A DNA stretch of 64,000 nucleotides from Candidatus Limnocylindrales bacterium. GTDB lineage: Bacteria; Desulfobacterota; Binatia; UBA1149; CAITLU01. The stretch is from assembly GCA_035626395.1 (NCBI GenBank), contig DASPNR010000007.1, positions 419,012 to 483,011 on the forward strand, read 5' to 3'. Below the pieces are notes generated by a model. It had not been told where the DNA came from. It was given only the letters and a program-made list of their open reading frames with translations, and did not search any database. This document shows, piece by piece, positions 1-8,575 of the stretch. The position numbers and the translations under genes were made by a program. Within the stretch, counting starts at the first letter, position 1. Every line of letters begins with the position of its first letter.

Positions 1-125
1 CAGTTGATGGAGCTGTTGACGCTGCAGAAGCTCTCGTAGGTCGCGCCCATCGAGGCAATCTGCGCGTGAACGTACGAGATGGTCGCGGCGATGCCCACGC
101 CCACCAGCGAGGCAGCAGCGGCCAT
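1..125 (-). CDS. VKOR-family disulfide-bond-forming membrane protein, N-terminal fragment cut by the window edge
   Basis: On the minus strand, reading from an ATG at 125 to the window edge, the frame gives a hydrophobic helix (AAASLVGVGIAATISYV) followed by YESFCSVNSSIN, with the next codon beginning TG. A membrane helix followed by a C-x3-N-x3-N-C segment is the start of vitamin K epoxide reductase (VKOR) homologues, which reoxidise a periplasmic thioredoxin-like partner using quinone. The frame is open further upstream into the end of the neighbouring TPR gene (reading QQRRALARTLFM), so the true start may be a little earlier; no ribosome-binding site decides it. The many cysteine-rich exported proteins next to it fit a disulfide-forming role. 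Only about 41 residues are visible, so the assignment rests on one helix and one cysteine motif. Confidence 0.6.
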   Translation of the reverse strand, partial: MAAAASLVGVGIAATISYVHAQIASMGATYESFCSVNSSIN

Positions 126-202
126 GAACAGAGTGCGGGCCAGCGCGCGCCGCTGCTGTGGAAACGAGGCGTCCAGAGAAGACTCCGAGGCGAGCGGGAA
201 CC

Positions 203-2329
203 CTAACGACGCGTACCCAGGTTTGCAACTTTGCCGGCTCGCGCCAGTGCTTCCGCTTCCGCGTCCCTCCCGAGCTGCCGCAGGCACGCAATGGCTGCGT
301 GCAGCGCCTGCACCGGTGCGCCGGGCATGGAGGCCGACGCCTTGTAGTCCTCGACGGCAGTCTGACAGCCTTGCACGCGCTGGCGCGCCACTCCGCGATT
401 GAAGCGCACCAGGGCGGTGTCGCCGCCGAGCGAGATGGCCGCGTCATAGGCGGCGATGGCCTCGTCGTTGCGGCCGGCTGCCAGCAGCGCCTCGCCATGC
501 TCGACGCGCAGCGCGGGATGCTTCGGAGACAGCTCAACGGCGCGGCCGAAGGCGTCGGCGGAATCGCCATGCCGCTGCAGGACGCGATAGACGAGCGCGA
601 TGTTGTGCCAGGCGCGGCCCAGACGCGGGTCCTGCTCGAGCGCCCGGCGATAGGCTGCTTCGGCTTCCGTGAAGCGGCCGGAGCGTACCAGCGCATTGCC
701 GAAATTGTAGGCGGCGACGGTATAGCCGGGGTGGATGGCCAGCGCCTCGCCGAAGTGGCGGCGCGACTCCTCCAGTCGCCCGAGGTGTCCGAGCGCCGAG
801 CCGAGCTCCATGTGTGCGCGTGCGCTGCGAGGCACCGCCGCCACCGCCGATTGGAACAACGAAACGGGCGTGCGCCATTGCGCGGCTCGCCGCATGTCGA
901 CGGCCATCCAAGTCGCGGCAACCAGCGCGAAGCCGGCCAGGGAGGCGGCGGCGCTCCGGGAGCGAGGCAGCCAGGCGAAGCCGGCACGTCGCGGCGTGGC
1001 CGCAGCCGTTCCAACCGCGGCCTGCAAGACCGCCGCCGCGCCGATGCACAGCAGAGCGGAGGGCAGATAGAAGAGGCGCTCGCCCATCACCGTGCCAATC
1101 GGGTAGACGACATTGGACACGATCGAATACGACGCGGCCGCCAGCAGCACGGAGGCCGCCACGGCCGGCATGGTGCGTCGCCACCGCCACGCCGCCCATG
1201 CGCATAGCGTGACCACGGCCAGCGCCAGCAGGGAATACCGATCGGCGAGGAAGCCTTCTCCGATGCCGAGAGCGTCGTAAGAGTAGTCGATGCTCAGGCG
1301 CTGCGGCCACATCGTCAGCCACAGGTACCGGCCAAGCACCGAGATGGCGCCGAGCAGGCGCGTCGGCAGCGGCAACACGCTGAGCTGGTTGTCGAGGATG
1401 TCGTCCTCGGCATCGGGCAGGGCAGGGCCCTCGGCCGCAACGCGCATCAGCGCGTACACGGAGAATGCGAACGTCAGGACGACAGTGGCCAGGACGTCGC
1501 GCGTGGCGAGCGTGCGCCGCGCGGGCAGCGCATCGCCGGCGCGCGCCGCATCGCTGGCTTGGATGCGTGTGGCGCCGCTGCCGCGCGCCGCATCGCTGGC
1601 TTGGATGCGTTTGGCGCCGCTGCCGCGCGACGCGTCGCCGGCGCGTACGCGTGTCGGGCCGCCGCCGCGCGCCTCTGCTCCGAACACGAGCGCGAACACG
1701 AGCGGCGCCGCAAGCACCGTCACCGTGTTCTCCTTGCACATCATTCCGGCAACGACCGCTGCCGCAGCCGCCGCCAGATAACCGGGCCTGCCGCTGCGAC
1801 GATAGCGCAGCGACCAGGCGGCCGCCGCCAGGAACGCGGCGGCCGCGCCGAGCTCGGCGCGGCCCACGGCCCAGATGACGGCCTCGCTGTGAATGGGCAG
1901 CAGGCAGGAGGCCAGCGCCGCCACGGCAGCGCTCCACGGAGCAAGGCCGAGCGCGCGGCCGAGCACGAACACGAGCCAGCTCACCAGCGCATGCATCAGG
2001 TAGTTGGTGACGTGAAAGGCGAACGGCGACAGGCCGGCGGCCGCGCGGTTGAGCGCGAACGAAAGCGTGGCCAGCGGCCGGTAGCCGGGCGCATCGGCGC
2101 GGCCGCCGCCCCACCACGAGAAGCTCGAGAAGATGCCCGAGATATCGAGAGGTCCGACGACCCATTCGTTTTCGACGATGGCGTTGATGTCGTCGGAGAC
2201 GAACTCGGCCCGCACGCCGGGCCAGTAGGCCGCGGCCGTCAGCGCCAGGGCCGCAGCGAAAACGGCGACGGGAAAAGCGGCGTTCTGCGGCCGCACGCCG
2301 TGCCTCAGGCCGCCATCGATGGAAGGCAA
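203..2329 (-). CDS. TMTC-like GT-C membrane glycosyltransferase with C-terminal TPR repeats
   Basis: A protein of about 708 aa. After the first membrane helix comes EFVSDDINAIVENEWV, an acidic SDD motif in the first external loop as in GT-C glycosyltransferases; the layout of many helices followed by TPRs matches the TMTC/PMT-like group. Residues about 25-460 hold roughly ten hydrophobic helices. Residues about 480-700 are about six TPR units such as HMELGSALGHLGRLEESRRH. A hydrophilic cytoplasmic-type loop at residues about 225-265 contains an exact 14-residue tandem repeat. The start is uncertain: the longest form uses TTG at 2329, and an in-frame GTG lies at 2296. It follows the lipoprotein gene ending at 2358 by 28 bp and is probably co-transcribed. 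Donor and acceptor are unknown; polyprenol-linked sugar transfer to exported protein is the family expectation. Confidence 0.75.
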   Translation of the reverse strand: MPSIDGGLRHGVRPQNAAFPVAVFAAALALTAAAYWPGVRAEFVSDDINAIVENEWVVGPLDISGIFSSFSWWGGGRADAPGYRPLATLSFALNRAAAGLSPFAFHVTNYLMHALVSWLVFVLGRALGLAPWSAAVAALASCLLPIHSEAVIWAVGRAELGAAAAFLAAAAWSLRYRRSGRPGYLAAAAAAVVAGMMCKENTVTVLAAPLVFALVFGAEARGGGPTRVRAGDASRGSGAKRIQASDAARGSGATRIQASDAARAGDALPARRTLATRDVLATVVLTFAFSVYALMRVAAEGPALPDAEDDILDNQLSVLPLPTRLLGAISVLGRYLWLTMWPQRLSIDYSYDALGIGEGFLADRYSLLALAVVTLCAWAAWRWRRTMPAVAASVLLAAASYSIVSNVVYPIGTVMGERLFYLPSALLCIGAAAVLQAAVGTAAATPRRAGFAWLPRSRSAAASLAGFALVAATWMAVDMRRAAQWRTPVSLFQSAVAAVPRSARAHMELGSALGHLGRLEESRRHFGEALAIHPGYTVAAYNFGNALVRSGRFTEAEAAYRRALEQDPRLGRAWHNIALVYRVLQRHGDSADAFGRAVELSPKHPALRVEHGEALLAAGRNDEAIAAYDAAISLGGDTALVRFNRGVARQRVQGCQTAVEDYKASASMPGAPVQALHAAIACLRQLGRDAEAEALARAGKVANLGTRR
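1541..1666. repeat. Three-unit 42-bp in-frame tandem repeat
   Basis: Three consecutive 42-bp units lie inside the TMTC-like gene. The first two (1541-1582 and 1583-1624) are almost identical and the third (1625-1666) is diverged. They encode 14-residue units GSGATRIQASDAAR, GSGAKRIQASDAAR and GGGPTRVRAGDASR. The period is a multiple of three, so copy-number change would not break the frame. The unit falls in a predicted loop between membrane helices. Confidence 0.85.
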
Positions 2330-2357
2330 GAGCGTGGCACGCGCACGCGGCCGGTCA

Positions 2358-3596
2358 TCATCCGCGGACGGCGACGGCGTTGCTTACCCACATCCTCGGC
2401 ATGTTGGCCAGCGGAGCGGTTTCGAGGTTGCTCGCATCGGCGACGTTGACGGTGAAGCTGTTGGCAGTCACGCGCTCGTGGCTTCGGAAGATGCACTTGA
2501 CCACGGGCCCGGACTTGATGCCCTGCAGGCTGACCAGGCCGACCTTGACCTCGCGCTTGCCCGGATAGTTCGTCGCCGCCAGGCCGTCGGTGAGGGCTTC
2601 GCAGATCACGTTGGCACCGCGGCCGGCCCACCCGCCCGAATCGCCCTGGTAGATGATCTCGAACTGCAATGCGCCGAGTGTTTCGCCGGCGCTGACGTTG
2701 GCCGTGACCTCGTAGGCAGGCGCCGCCTCATCGTCGCTGGGAGAATCGTCGAACGGATCGTCGTTGTCGTTGCCGCCGCCGACGCCGCTGGGCCCGTCGT
2801 TGTCGGCATCGTTGCCGCCGTTGCTGTAGTCGGGGAAGGCGCGGTCTCGCTGGGCCGCTGACAATGCAGGATTGTTGATGACCGAGCGGCCAGGGGCTCC
2901 CGGCGCATTGGCCGGACCCGACATCGGAGGTGCAGGCGGACGCACGGCCGGAGCGACCGGCGGTGGCGCGGCGGGCTTGGGCGGAGAAGGCGCCGGCGGG
3001 GCCGCAGGTTTGGGTGCCGGCTTGGGCGCGGGCTCGGCCTTCACTTTCTTGGTATCGGCCTCCGCCAGCATCTCGCCGGCAGCAGCCGCTTCGGTCGCAG
3101 CGGCATCGGCCGAGGCTGCATCGGGCACGGCAGGAGCGGCGCGACGTGCCTTGGCCACCGGGACCGTCAGGTCCAGCACCTTGCCCGCGTTGTCCTCGGC
3201 TTCCGTGAGCTTGACGTCGAGGCGCTGGCGGATGTCGGAAACGGTCGCATCGTCCTTGGCCGCAAGCATGCGGCAGGCGATCACATCGGCCGGGCCTCGC
3301 AGTCCGCGCTTGCTCTGGATGCGGGCCGTCAATGTGCCCCGGCCGTCGTCGGTGAAGGTGCCGTCGACGCCGGGCAGGATGACGGCGCACGCCGGGCCGC
3401 CCTCCGCGGACACGATCTTCGCGCCGGCGCGCGAGTAGTCGACGACGATGGTGCCCTTGGCCACGCTCGGCGTCTCGTTCTGCAGCGAGACCTGCACCGT
3501 CAGCGCGTCCCGATCGGGTGGCTGGCAGCCGGCCACGGCGATGGCTGCCGTTGCTGCCAGCGCAACTCGCGAAGAGATCGAGGCTGTCTTCATCAT
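2358..3596 (-). CDS. Lipoprotein with two cohesin-like modules joined by a Pro/Ala-rich linker
   Basis: The chosen start is ATG 3596 (MMKTASISS), with AAGGTGA just upstream; a GTG at 3620 would add eight residues. A short hydrophobic segment ends in AVAGC, a lipobox, so the protein should be membrane-anchored through a lipidated cysteine. Residues about 35-150 form the first module, containing IVVDYS, GPACAVIL and GPADVIACRM. Then comes a Lys/Pro/Ala-rich linker of about 90 residues and an Asp/Asn-rich stretch (GGNDADNDG). Residues about 295-405 form the second module (LGALQFEIIYQ, ANVICEAL, VVKCIFRS). Both modules carry the cysteine pair seen in the other cohesin-like domains of this window. 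The family function is unknown; protein-protein binding is inferred from the cohesin-like layout. Confidence 0.75.
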   Translation of the reverse strand: MMKTASISSRVALAATAAIAVAGCQPPDRDALTVQVSLQNETPSVAKGTIVVDYSRAGAKIVSAEGGPACAVILPGVDGTFTDDGRGTLTARIQSKRGLRGPADVIACRMLAAKDDATVSDIRQRLDVKLTEAEDNAGKVLDLTVPVAKARRAAPAVPDAASADAAATEAAAAGEMLAEADTKKVKAEPAPKPAPKPAAPPAPSPPKPAAPPPVAPAVRPPAPPMSGPANAPGAPGRSVINNPALSAAQRDRAFPDYSNGGNDADNDGPSGVGGGNDNDDPFDDSPSDDEAAPAYEVTANVSAGETLGALQFEIIYQGDSGGWAGRGANVICEALTDGLAATNYPGKREVKVGLVSLQGIKSGPVVKCIFRSHERVTANSFTVNVADASNLETAPLANMPRMWVSNAVAVRG

Positions 3597-3737
3597 CGAT
3601 TCACCTTGGTCAAGCGGCACCGAAGTCGGCGCTCGCCGTAGGATCGTCCAGCTCTTGGACGTGCGGGAGTGCCAGGACGTTCGAAGGGTGGAGGCCTCCG
3701 GCGGGCGTTTTTTTTGCGCGGCGTGGGCTGCGACTGT

Positions 3738-4247
3738 TCACTCGGCGGACTCGACGACGGAGTCGACGATGACGGTGACATCGTCGTTGTCCACGTCGCC
3801 TCCATCTTCGGCAACGGCGTCGTTGATGGTGATCGGGAAGTTGCCGCTGGTCGGTTTCTGCTCCGCCACGAACGTGCACCGGACCAGCGTCGCGTCCTCT
3901 TCCAGCGCATCGTCCGCGCTCATCGCGACCGTCAGCTCGGATACGTCATCGTCGTCGAAGTCTACGTCGACATCGCCGGCGCCGCCGGCTGCCTCGCAGT
4001 CGACCTGGGTTCCGGTGCCGACGAAGCTGCCGCCGCCGTGATATGCGATAGTGAACCTCAGCTCGCTCAGCGGCTCGGGTGTTTCCGACAGACGAAACGA
4101 TACGTCGTAGAGCACATCGTCGCCGCCGCCTCCGGGGCCGCAACCGGCAACCGCGGCGGCAAGAGGCAGCATCGCGAGCGCGACACGAACGAGACGTGCG
4201 CCGAGCCTGCGGGAGCGGCGGTGTGGCGGTTTGGCAAGCGGGGTCAC
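3738..4247 (-). CDS. Single-module cohesin-like lipoprotein
   Basis: About 169 aa from a GTG at 4247. A basic N-terminus and hydrophobic stretch end in AAAVAGC (lipobox). One cohesin-like module follows, with LYDVSFRLSE, LSELRFTIAYHGGGSF, TQVDCEAA and LVRCTFVAEQ. The two cysteines sit where they do in the other copies. The segment between them is unusually acidic (DVDVDFDDDDVSEL), which could bind divalent cations, as could the C-terminal GGDVDNDDV. It lies 141 bp upstream of the two-module lipoprotein in the same orientation. The start is not supported by a clear ribosome-binding site. Function unknown. Confidence 0.65.
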   Translation of the reverse strand: MTPLAKPPHRRSRRLGARLVRVALAMLPLAAAVAGCGPGGGGDDVLYDVSFRLSETPEPLSELRFTIAYHGGGSFVGTGTQVDCEAAGGAGDVDVDFDDDDVSELTVAMSADDALEEDATLVRCTFVAEQKPTSGNFPITINDAVAEDGGDVDNDDVTVIVDSVVESAE

Positions 4248-4304
4248 GTGCCACGAATTCTAGGCCAAACCCCGCGGGCCCGCCACTTTGCCAACCCCCC
4301 GAGA

Positions 4305-4356
4305 CCCGAGCCATCCGACCTGCAGGAGCGCTTGCAGAACGCTCTGATGGCTCGGG
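4305..4356. repeat. 11-bp perfect inverted repeat with internal stem, downstream of the dockerin gene
   Basis: CCCGAGCCATC (4305-4315) is matched by GATGGCTCGGG (4346-4356). The 30-nt interval contains a second pairing, CTGCA with TGCAG. It lies just 3' of the minus-strand gene ending at 4375. There is no T-run on either side, so it is a weak candidate for a terminator and more likely a branched 3' RNA structure that stabilises the transcript. Confidence 0.45.
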
Positions 4357-4374
4357 CCTCTCCTCTCCCCCGGA

Positions 4375-6249
4375 CTACTCTTCGCGGCAGCCGCTGTCGC
4401 AGCCGTCGCCCGAGACAATGTTGCCGTCTTCGCACTCCTCGTCGCATTCGATCCTGCCGTCGCCGCAGCGGCAGACCTTGATGAAGCTTTCGAACTTGAC
4501 TGCTCCAGGCCCGGTGATGCCGCCTGCGCTGTTGATCGTCGAGGACGAGGTAGCCGGCACGCAGAACAGCGCGACCGTCGTCGGCCGCGAAGCATCCTGG
4601 ACGCATTCGATGCCGGCACCGCAGTCGGCGTTGGTCGTGCACGCGCTCTTGTCCTCGCCGGAGCGGCAGTAGCTGGCCAGTGGCGAGCCATCACCTTCGC
4701 GCGTGATCGAGGCCTCGAAACACGGGCGGAACTCGGCGATGCAGTTGCCGGCGCCCTGAGCCTGGCAGGTCGAATCATCGCCGGGTTGGCAGTTGCGGAA
4801 GTCCTCGAACTCGCAGCGTCCCTGCAGAGTGTTCTCGCACCGCTCCTCTTCGCTGCCGCCGCAGATGAACTTGTCGGAGCTGCAATCGTTCGGTTTCTTC
4901 TGCGGCGCGTTCTGCGCCTGCGCGCCGCCCGTACCGGCTACGCACGTCTGGCCGCCGGGGCAGTCGACATCCTCGAAGCATGGCAGCGCCGGATTGTTGT
5001 CGCAGAAGCCGCAGTGGCACCAGTAGCCGCAGGTCACCGGCTGATCCGGCGCCTCGGCGCACGTCCCGTTGCCGGCGCATTGGGCGTTGCTCGTGCAGGC
5101 GATGCTCGGATCGCCGGTGCATCGCTTGCAGTCGGCGTTGCTCGTGCACATGGGGTCGCCGGCGCCGACCTTGTCGATGCACTTGGCATTGTTGCGGCTC
5201 GGGTGGCCTTGGAAGGAGAAATCCGAGCACGGAAGCTGCGCCGTTCTGGTCGTCGAGCCCGTCGTCACCTCGTTGAAGCGGATGGCGAGCCCGGTTCCCG
5301 AGATGCTCGCGCCGAGCGAAGGCGGACAATCGCGCGACGTCCCGCCGAAATCCGGACTGACTCCTTCAACGATGCAGGCGGCGCCGGGGAACTGGCCGCC
5401 ATCGCACGTGAACTGGTCTCCGACCTCCGGGTCTTCGTCGAGCTCGCCGCAGCGCGGACATGGTTGGTCGATCGAAATGCCGAGGAACACGCGCGAGCGC
5501 AGGTTGACCGACGCCGTGCCTTCACCGGTGGCCGAGTCGGCAGTTCCCGTGATCGAGCCGTCGAACAGCGTCACGACGCACACCGGGTTTCCACCGGAGG
5601 ACAGCGGCAGCGGCGGCCCGAACGTATGCACGCAGGCGACGCCGGCGGGACAATCGGCGTTGGTGGTGCAGTCGGCCAGCGTGGTGACGCAGTTCTTTCC
5701 GTGTGTCGGCCCCGTGATCTCGCACTCGGTATCGCCGCCGTTGCAGTTGCAGGTGAGCTGGCAGGTGCCGCCGTCGCAGTCACTGTCGCGTTCGCAGACT
5801 TCCTGATTGTCCGAGCAGCGCCGCACTCCACGGAACGTGATGGATGCGCCCTCGATCAGGTCGGAGTTGTGCGCGATGCCGGTCCAGCCGGAGTCGAGGT
5901 CGGAGCCGGGCAGCGTGAAGATTTCGGCGGAGGTGCAGGGGAGGCCACAGTTGCACTGCAACGGCGGCTGGCCGCCAACCGCGAAACGGAGGCAATGCAG
6001 CGCATCGCTCGCTTGGACCAGTCCGTTGCCGTTGACGTCGCAGATGCATGGCTTGGCATCGCACTGCGTGTTCTGGCCCACTGCCTCTTTCAGAATCGCC
6101 AGACAGTCGCCCGCCACGGGTTTGTTGCCGGAGGATACCGGTTGCCCGCAGTCGCCATTCGCCGCGATCGCGGGAGTCACCGAAAATGACGAAGCGTAAA
6201 GCGTGATCGGAAGGAGAACGGCCAGAAGCGCTCGAGATTTCGGGTTCAT
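4375..6249 (-). CDS. Secreted dockerin-bearing cysteine-rich protein, member of the LDSGW family (copy 1)
   Basis: The start is ATG 6249, preceded by GGAG at 5-nt spacing; the frame stays open upstream but without signal-peptide character. The product is about 624 aa. A Sec signal peptide ends near TPAIAA. Residues about 30-95 form a dockerin-like pair: a degenerate first repeat (DCLAILKEAVG) and a second with a proper loop (CDVNGNGLVQASDALHCL). The main domain follows, with SDLDSGWTGIAHNS, FGPPLPLSSGGNPVC, RVFLGISIDQPCPRCG, DCPPSLGASISGTG, many CTSNADC-type repeats and FCVPATSSSTINSAGG. The C-terminus (CGDGRIECDEECEDGN then GDGCDSGC) matches the myxococcal disulfide repeat. A tandem paralogue lies immediately upstream. 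The main domain is not one I recognise. Confidence 0.8.
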   Translation of the reverse strand: MNPKSRALLAVLLPITLYASSFSVTPAIAANGDCGQPVSSGNKPVAGDCLAILKEAVGQNTQCDAKPCICDVNGNGLVQASDALHCLRFAVGGQPPLQCNCGLPCTSAEIFTLPGSDLDSGWTGIAHNSDLIEGASITFRGVRRCSDNQEVCERDSDCDGGTCQLTCNCNGGDTECEITGPTHGKNCVTTLADCTTNADCPAGVACVHTFGPPLPLSSGGNPVCVVTLFDGSITGTADSATGEGTASVNLRSRVFLGISIDQPCPRCGELDEDPEVGDQFTCDGGQFPGAACIVEGVSPDFGGTSRDCPPSLGASISGTGLAIRFNEVTTGSTTRTAQLPCSDFSFQGHPSRNNAKCIDKVGAGDPMCTSNADCKRCTGDPSIACTSNAQCAGNGTCAEAPDQPVTCGYWCHCGFCDNNPALPCFEDVDCPGGQTCVAGTGGAQAQNAPQKKPNDCSSDKFICGGSEEERCENTLQGRCEFEDFRNCQPGDDSTCQAQGAGNCIAEFRPCFEASITREGDGSPLASYCRSGEDKSACTTNADCGAGIECVQDASRPTTVALFCVPATSSSTINSAGGITGPGAVKFESFIKVCRCGDGRIECDEECEDGNIVSGDGCDSGCREE

Positions 6250-6404
6250 GACGACTCCATTGCCGGCGAGTTGGGCCGGCCGAGACGCTAGCGCCCCGAT
6301 TGAACCAATGTAAAGCAATTTTTTCGCTTGGCCGTGCACGGTGGACCGCGAGCACCGTCAACTCGCGGTGACAGTGGGCTGATGCCGCCGTCATCGCGAA
6401 GGAG

Positions 6405-6440
6405 AAAAAAAGGCCCGGCCTCCTTTCGGAAGCCGGGCCT
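6405..6440 (-). terminator. Intrinsic terminator of the second dockerin gene
   Basis: Arms AGGCCCGGC (6411-6419) and GCCGGGCCT (6432-6440) form a 9-bp GC stem. On the minus strand the stem is followed directly by seven T residues. It lies about 40 bp past the stop of the gene ending at 6479, so that gene ends its own transcript and copy 1 needs its own promoter. Confidence 0.85.
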
Positions 6441-6478
6441 CTGTGCCGGCGGTCACCCGCCGGGCTGTTTATCCAGGA

Positions 6479-8449
6479 TCAGTCTTCCTGGCAGGTCGGA
6501 TAGCTGCAGCTATCGCCATCGACCTGGTTGCCGTCATCGCACTCCTCGTCGCAGCCGACTTCGCCGTCGCCGCAGCGGCAGACCCGCACGAAGCTGTTCA
6601 GGCGAACCGCTCCGGGGCCGGTGATGCCGCCGGCGCTGTTGATCGTCGAGGACGAGGTCGCGGGCACGCAGAACAGCGCGACCGTCTCCGGCACCGACGC
6701 ATCGCTGACGCAGTCGCCGCCGGCGCCGCAGTCGGCGTTGGTGCACGGCTCGCGGCTGATCTCGCAGTAGCTGCCGAGAGGCGACGGCTCGCCGGTACGG
6801 CTGATCTGCGACTCGAAGCAGGAGCGGAAGTCGAAGATGCAGTCGCCTGCACCCTGCGCCTGGCAGGTCGAGTTGTCCTGACAGTTGCGGAAGTCTTCGA
6901 ACTCGCAGCTTCCTTGCAGCGTGTTCTCGCACTTCTCTTCGTCCGCGCCGCCGCAGATGAACTTGTCCATCGAGCAGTCGTTGGGCTTCTGCTGCGGAGC
7001 GTTCTGTGCAGTGCCCGAGCCCGTACCGGCCACGCAGGTCTGGCCATTGGGGCAGTCGCCGTTCTCGAAGCACGGCAGGGCCGGGTTGTTGTCGCAGAAC
7101 CCGCAGTGGCACCAGTAGCCGCAGGTCACGGGCTGATCCGGCGCCTCGGCGCACGTGCCGTTGCCCGTGCACTGCGCGTTGCTCGTGCAGGTGATGGTCG
7201 GGTCGCCCGTGCAGCGCTTGCAGTCGGCGTTGCTCGAGCACGTGGGATCGCCCGCGCCGACCTTGTCGATGCACTTGGCGTTGTCGCGCGAGGGGTGGCC
7301 CTGGAACGAGAAGTTCGCGCACGGCAGCTGCGCGGTCTTGGTCGTCGTGCCCGTGGTGACCTCGCTGAAGCGAATCGCCAGGCCCGCGCCGGAGATGTTG
7401 GCGCCGAGGGCCGGCGGGCAGTCACGCGAGACGCCGCCGAAGTCGGGGCTGACGCCCTCGACCACACAGGCAGCTCCGGGGAACTGGCCGCCTTCGCACG
7501 TGAACTGATCGCCGATCTCCGGATCCTGGTCGAGCCTGCCGCAGCGCGGGCACGGCTGGTCGATGCTGATGCCGAGGAACACTCGTGACTTCAGGTTCGA
7601 CTGGGTCACCGCTTCGCCGGTCTGAGTATTGGCCGTACCGGTGAGCGGGCCGTCGAACAGCGTCACCACGCAAACCGGGTTGCCGGCCGAGGACAGCGGC
7701 AGCGGCGGACCGAACGTGTTCACGCAGGCAACGCCCGCGGCGCAGTCGGCGTTGGTGTTGCACTCGACCAGCGTCGTCAGGCAGTTCTTCTGCCCGGTCG
7801 GGCCGGTGATCTCGCAGGTATGGTCGTTGAGGCAGTCGCAGGTCGGCTCGCAGGTCGTGGCCCCCGCTTCGCCGCCTTCGCCGACCACGGCCGCGCCGCA
7901 GTCCGCGTCGACCTCGCAGGCCTCGCCATCGCCGCCGCACCGCCGGAGCGTACGGAAGGTGACGCTGGCGCCCTCGATGAGGTCGGAGTTGTGGGCAATG
8001 CCCGTCCAACCCGAATCCAGGTCGGAGCCAGAGCTCGAGGTGAGCTGCGCCGAGGTGCAGGGGACGCCTTCCACATCGCCGCAATCGGCCGGACAGTTCT
8101 CTTCGGTCTCACCTGGGTCGCACGTGCCGTCGTTGTTGCACTCGCCTTCGCAGTCGCACATCAGCGCCTGCTGCGGATTGACGGCTCGTTTGAGCGTCTG
8201 CAGCGCATCGCTGGCCTGAACGGCGCCGTTGCCGTTGACGTCACAGATGCACAGTTGGGTATCGCATGCCGTCGCCTGCCCAACGGCTTCCTTGAGAATT
8301 GCAAGCGCGTCGCTGGCGGTGGGGTTGTTGCCCGTGGAGACGGGCTGGCCGCAATCACCGTTGGCGGCCATGGCGGCAATGGGGGTGGCCGCGAAGGCTG
8401 CGCAGACGAGTGAGGCTGCGGCGATGAATCGGACGAATCGGGTGGTCAT
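6479..8449 (-). CDS. Secreted dockerin-bearing cysteine-rich protein, LDSGW family (copy 2)
   Basis: About 656 aa from ATG 8449, with AGGAGAGAGA upstream. The signal peptide ends near PIAAMAA. A dockerin-like pair follows (TASDALAILKEAVG; CDVNGNGAVQASDALQTL), then an extra cysteine module absent from copy 1 (CNNDGTCDPGETEENC). The large shared domain comes next (SDLDSGWTGIAHNS, RVFLGISIDQPCPRCG, DCPPALGANISGAG, CGYWCHCGFCDNNPALPC). The C-terminus has CGDGEVGCDEECDDGN, the myxococcal disulfide repeat. By eye it is close to identical with copy 1 over long stretches, so this is a recent tandem duplication. Dozens of cysteines imply export to an oxidising compartment. Enzymatic activity is not evident; adhesion or scaffold function is a guess from the dockerin. 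Confidence 0.8.
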   Translation of the reverse strand: MTTRFVRFIAAASLVCAAFAATPIAAMAANGDCGQPVSTGNNPTASDALAILKEAVGQATACDTQLCICDVNGNGAVQASDALQTLKRAVNPQQALMCDCEGECNNDGTCDPGETEENCPADCGDVEGVPCTSAQLTSSSGSDLDSGWTGIAHNSDLIEGASVTFRTLRRCGGDGEACEVDADCGAAVVGEGGEAGATTCEPTCDCLNDHTCEITGPTGQKNCLTTLVECNTNADCAAGVACVNTFGPPLPLSSAGNPVCVVTLFDGPLTGTANTQTGEAVTQSNLKSRVFLGISIDQPCPRCGRLDQDPEIGDQFTCEGGQFPGAACVVEGVSPDFGGVSRDCPPALGANISGAGLAIRFSEVTTGTTTKTAQLPCANFSFQGHPSRDNAKCIDKVGAGDPTCSSNADCKRCTGDPTITCTSNAQCTGNGTCAEAPDQPVTCGYWCHCGFCDNNPALPCFENGDCPNGQTCVAGTGSGTAQNAPQQKPNDCSMDKFICGGADEEKCENTLQGSCEFEDFRNCQDNSTCQAQGAGDCIFDFRSCFESQISRTGEPSPLGSYCEISREPCTNADCGAGGDCVSDASVPETVALFCVPATSSSTINSAGGITGPGAVRLNSFVRVCRCGDGEVGCDEECDDGNQVDGDSCSYPTCQED

Positions 8450-8501
8450 TTCTGTCTCTCTCCTGGGTCAAACGGGGAAAACGAACAGTTCACTCGGGGT
8501 C

Positions 8502-8540
8502 AAAAAAGAGGGGGAGCCCTCTTTCGAGGGCTCCCCCTTT
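8502..8540 (-). terminator. Intrinsic terminator downstream of the two-cohesin lipoprotein
   Basis: The 11-bp stem is GGGGGAGCCCT (8510-8520) with AGGGCTCCCCC (8527-8537), loop CTTTCG. On the minus strand it is followed by a run of T residues interrupted once. It sits 36 bp past the stop at 8576. Confidence 0.85.
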
Positions 8541-8575
8541 ACGCACTAATCTATCATCACTCTCGACAAGTGTCT

